The position numbers were made by a program, and so were the translations under genes. Positions 62,441-64,000 of a stretch of DNA of 64,000 bases are shown here, in pieces (position 1 is the stretch's first letter; each line of letters begins with the position of its first letter). Source of the DNA: Edolisoma coerulescens (Eukaryota; Chordata; Aves; Passeriformes; Campephagidae); the NCBI GenBank assembly GCA_013397115.1, contig VWZW01002569.1:2881660-2945659 (forward strand). Reading direction: 5' to 3'. The notes beneath the pieces were generated by a model that worked only from the letters and a program-made list of their open reading frames with translations, did not search any database and had not been told where the DNA came from.

Positions 62441-63520
62441 TGGGAGCTTCGTGATTAATTTGTCTTAGCCTCTTAGGAAACATTTGCTTTTGTCCAGGAG
62501 TTTCCAGCTGAGAGGATGTTATTGTTTGGAAGGGATGTGATCAGGAGGACCCTGTGCACGACGCAATGTGTCAGGCCCAGAAGCAAGGGAAGAAAAGCGA
62601 TTCTCCCATCTGACAGAGAAAACAAAACTGAAATATTGAGCATTTGCCTTCCAGTTTCATTCACTCCTACACGTGTTCCAAAGAAATATGTCACCTGTAT
62701 CTCACATGAGTATCACCAAACTATATCAATGTATGTATATTAAAAAAAATCCTACTTTCAAAACAATTACAGATTTCTTTAGAAAAGCGAAGATTTCTGC
62801 CACAAACACCTTCAAAACACATAAGCAGGCAAATGCTTACCCTCTCTGCATGACTGCTTACCCTGCTGCTCTGAACGATGGACAGTTGGACACGGTTCCC
62901 CTTCCCTCAGCCCACTCCCTACAGCACCAGAAACCAACAGGGGCAGAGACCATCCCTGCAGAGCAGGTTTGGAGCAGGAGAGCTGAGTCCTGCCCTGCAG
63001 CAGGCACCCTCCTGGCTGTCCACTGACCTCTGCAGAGACTTCACAGAAGCCTCTTGCGTTTCAGTAGCAGTAGGACAGAGGCCAGCGTGCTTCAGACCTC
63101 CAGAAGGAGAACGCCCTCACAGAAGCACCTTCCAGGCCCCCTACTTCATTGCTGAGAGTCTTCACCTGGGGGTTTTTTAATTTTCATGCAGTTTGTTTGG
63201 AGCATACCTGTGCTTTGTACACGAATCATGGTTTCACGCTGAAAGGGCTCCAAGAGTGATGCCGTACTCGGAGGACACCTCTTACCAAGCCCTTCTCGTA
63301 AATAAAACATCCCCCCCTTCCCTCTCCACGCAGCCCAGAAGGAACACAGCCACACTGAAGCCACAGCGGGCCGGGGGGCCTGGACCCTGCCGCGCTGCCT
63401 GTACCCGAGGCGAGGAGGGTGTCCCTTAGCCGGGGCTGCCCCCGAGGGAGCGCCCGGCCCACCAAGCGGGCGCCTACCATGCCAGCGGTGACCCCCGCGC
63501 TCAGCTCTGCCCGACGGCGC

Positions 63521-63540
63521 CCGTCCGTCCGTCCGTCCGT
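63521..63540. repeat. (CCGT)5 microsatellite
   Basis: Five perfect CCGT units, about 40 bp beyond the CHST7 stop in its 3' UTR. Confidence 0.9.
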
Positions 63541-63577
63541 CTGCCCTCGGGCCCGTCCGGGACGCGGGGCTCGGGCT

Positions 63578-64000
63578 CTACCGGGCGTCGCCGGCGCTGA
63601 GGGGGTAGGCGAGGATGCTCATGGCCTCTCCGCACGCCGCCTCCACCTGCCGCACCTGCTGGCGGCTCAGGCGCTCCCGCCAGGCGTGGACGGCCTCGCG
63701 CGCGTCGCGGGCGGAGATGAGGAAGGGCCGGTCGGAGGAGTAGGCGGCGCCGCGGGTCATGTTGAGCACGAAGCCCTCCAGGGCGGGCGGCACCGTCAGC
63801 CCGGCGAAGCGCAGCAGGCGCCGCAGCTCGGCGCGGGGCTCCCGCACCAGGTCCTCGTAGCGCAGCTGCGTGTAGCGGCGGCGGAGCCAGCCCGGGGCGC
63901 GCCGGGCCAGGAGGAGATCGCGGAGCCAAGCCTGGCAGATCACCTCCAGCGCGCCGCCGAGGAAGAACTCGGCGCGGTGCTGCGGCTGCGGCGCCCGCCC
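63578..64000 (-). CDS. CHST7: CHST7 carbohydrate 6-O-sulfotransferase, C-terminal part
   Basis: CHST7 is a Golgi type II membrane enzyme that moves sulfate from PAPS to the 6-position of N-acetylgalactosamine or N-acetylglucosamine in chondroitin and related glycans. The frame is open from the window edge (64000) to a TAG stop at 63580-63578: 140 residues, the C-terminal part. Visible are HRAEFFLGGALEVICQAWLR, the family segment RYEDLVREPRAELRRLLRFA, and MTRGAAYSSDRPF followed by ARDAREAVHAWRERLSRQQV and VEAACGEAMSILAYPLSAGD. The upstream PAPS-binding motifs lie beyond the window. Compared with the human protein as I recall it, the end is about 20 residues shorter. The gene is convergent with SLC9A7 as in mammals. 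Codon use is extremely GC-rich. Confidence 0.93.
   Translation of the reverse strand, partial: GRAPQPQHRAEFFLGGALEVICQAWLRDLLLARRAPGWLRRRYTQLRYEDLVREPRAELRRLLRFAGLTVPPALEGFVLNMTRGAAYSSDRPFLISARDAREAVHAWRERLSRQQVRQVEAACGEAMSILAYPLSAGDAR

Larger units (their letters stand above)
52839..63577. other. Intergenic region and probable CHST7 3' UTR
   Basis: No conserved coding sequence is recognised. It contains low-complexity tracts (A-run near 53247, ATT units near 54384, T/GTTT run near 62387), an antisense CR1 at 60728-61160 and, at its right end, the CHST7 3' UTR on the minus strand. The long minus-strand ORF at 56727-57599 starts at a non-ATG codon and resembles no known family. Confidence 0.6.
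63360..64000. other. GC- and CpG-rich block
   Basis: Base composition changes sharply from the AT-rich intergenic DNA to very high GC with many CG dinucleotides. It covers the CHST7 3' coding end and proximal 3' UTR and probably continues past the window edge as the gene's CpG island. Confidence 0.8.

Noticed and set aside
63501..63929. A 142-residue Pro/Arg/Ala-rich minus-strand ORF.
   Set aside because: It is the out-of-frame shadow of CHST7 in GC-rich DNA; the CHST7 frame carries the family motifs.

Overview
The window is a piece of an avian nuclear genome. The evidence is CR1 LINE fragments with the bird-type 3' end, a solo LTR whose ends and body match a very common bird ERV LTR, no mammalian SINEs, and compact introns around vertebrate genes. 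Single N bases at 5729 and 6110 mark joins in a draft assembly.

Positions 1-43315 hold the 3' four-fifths of SLC9A7 (organellar Na+(K+)/H+ exchanger NHE7) on the + strand. I could place 16 coding exons, matching exons 2-17 of the 17-exon mammalian gene. They join in one open frame of 617 codons (the first one split with exon 1) plus stop. Exon 1 is not in the window, which starts inside intron 1. The exons carry the transporter core (the FFNILLPPI motif, the GESVLNDAV ion-site motif, the GLRGAMAFAL motif) and the cytosolic tail ending in GTRLVFPLEYNA, a tail that identifies NHE7 rather than NHE6 or NHE9.

The splice sites are the most striking part. Three introns carry U12-type (minor spliceosome) signals: intron 7 is AT-AC, introns 10 and 15 are GT-AG, each with an ATATCCTTT or GTATCCTTT donor and a CCTTAAC branch site 10-17 nt before the acceptor. 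Intron 9 is a 113-bp GC-AG intron. A divergent, frame-neutral 60-bp exon (exon 13), missed by simple ORF scanning, lies alone between introns of 6.3 and 4.7 kb.

The region 4345-7494 contains a duplication: 1384 bp including most of exon 2 occurs twice with no difference seen, and a 380-bp block from intron 2 also occurs twice, with the copies joined at the two N bases. This is most likely a false duplication from assembly.

Positions 43316-63577 are the intergenic and 3'-UTR interval between convergent genes. It contains two antisense CR1 fragments, a full-length solo LTR with a 5-bp target-site duplication (52253-52833), short tandem repeats and a long but unconvincing minus-strand ORF. Positions 63578-64000 (minus strand) encode the C-terminal 140 residues of CHST7, a Golgi carbohydrate 6-O-sulfotransferase, in a very GC-rich stretch. 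SLC9A7 and CHST7 are also tail-to-tail neighbours in mammals (human Xp11.3), which supports both identifications. Both products act in the Golgi/trans-Golgi system, but no shared regulation is visible here.
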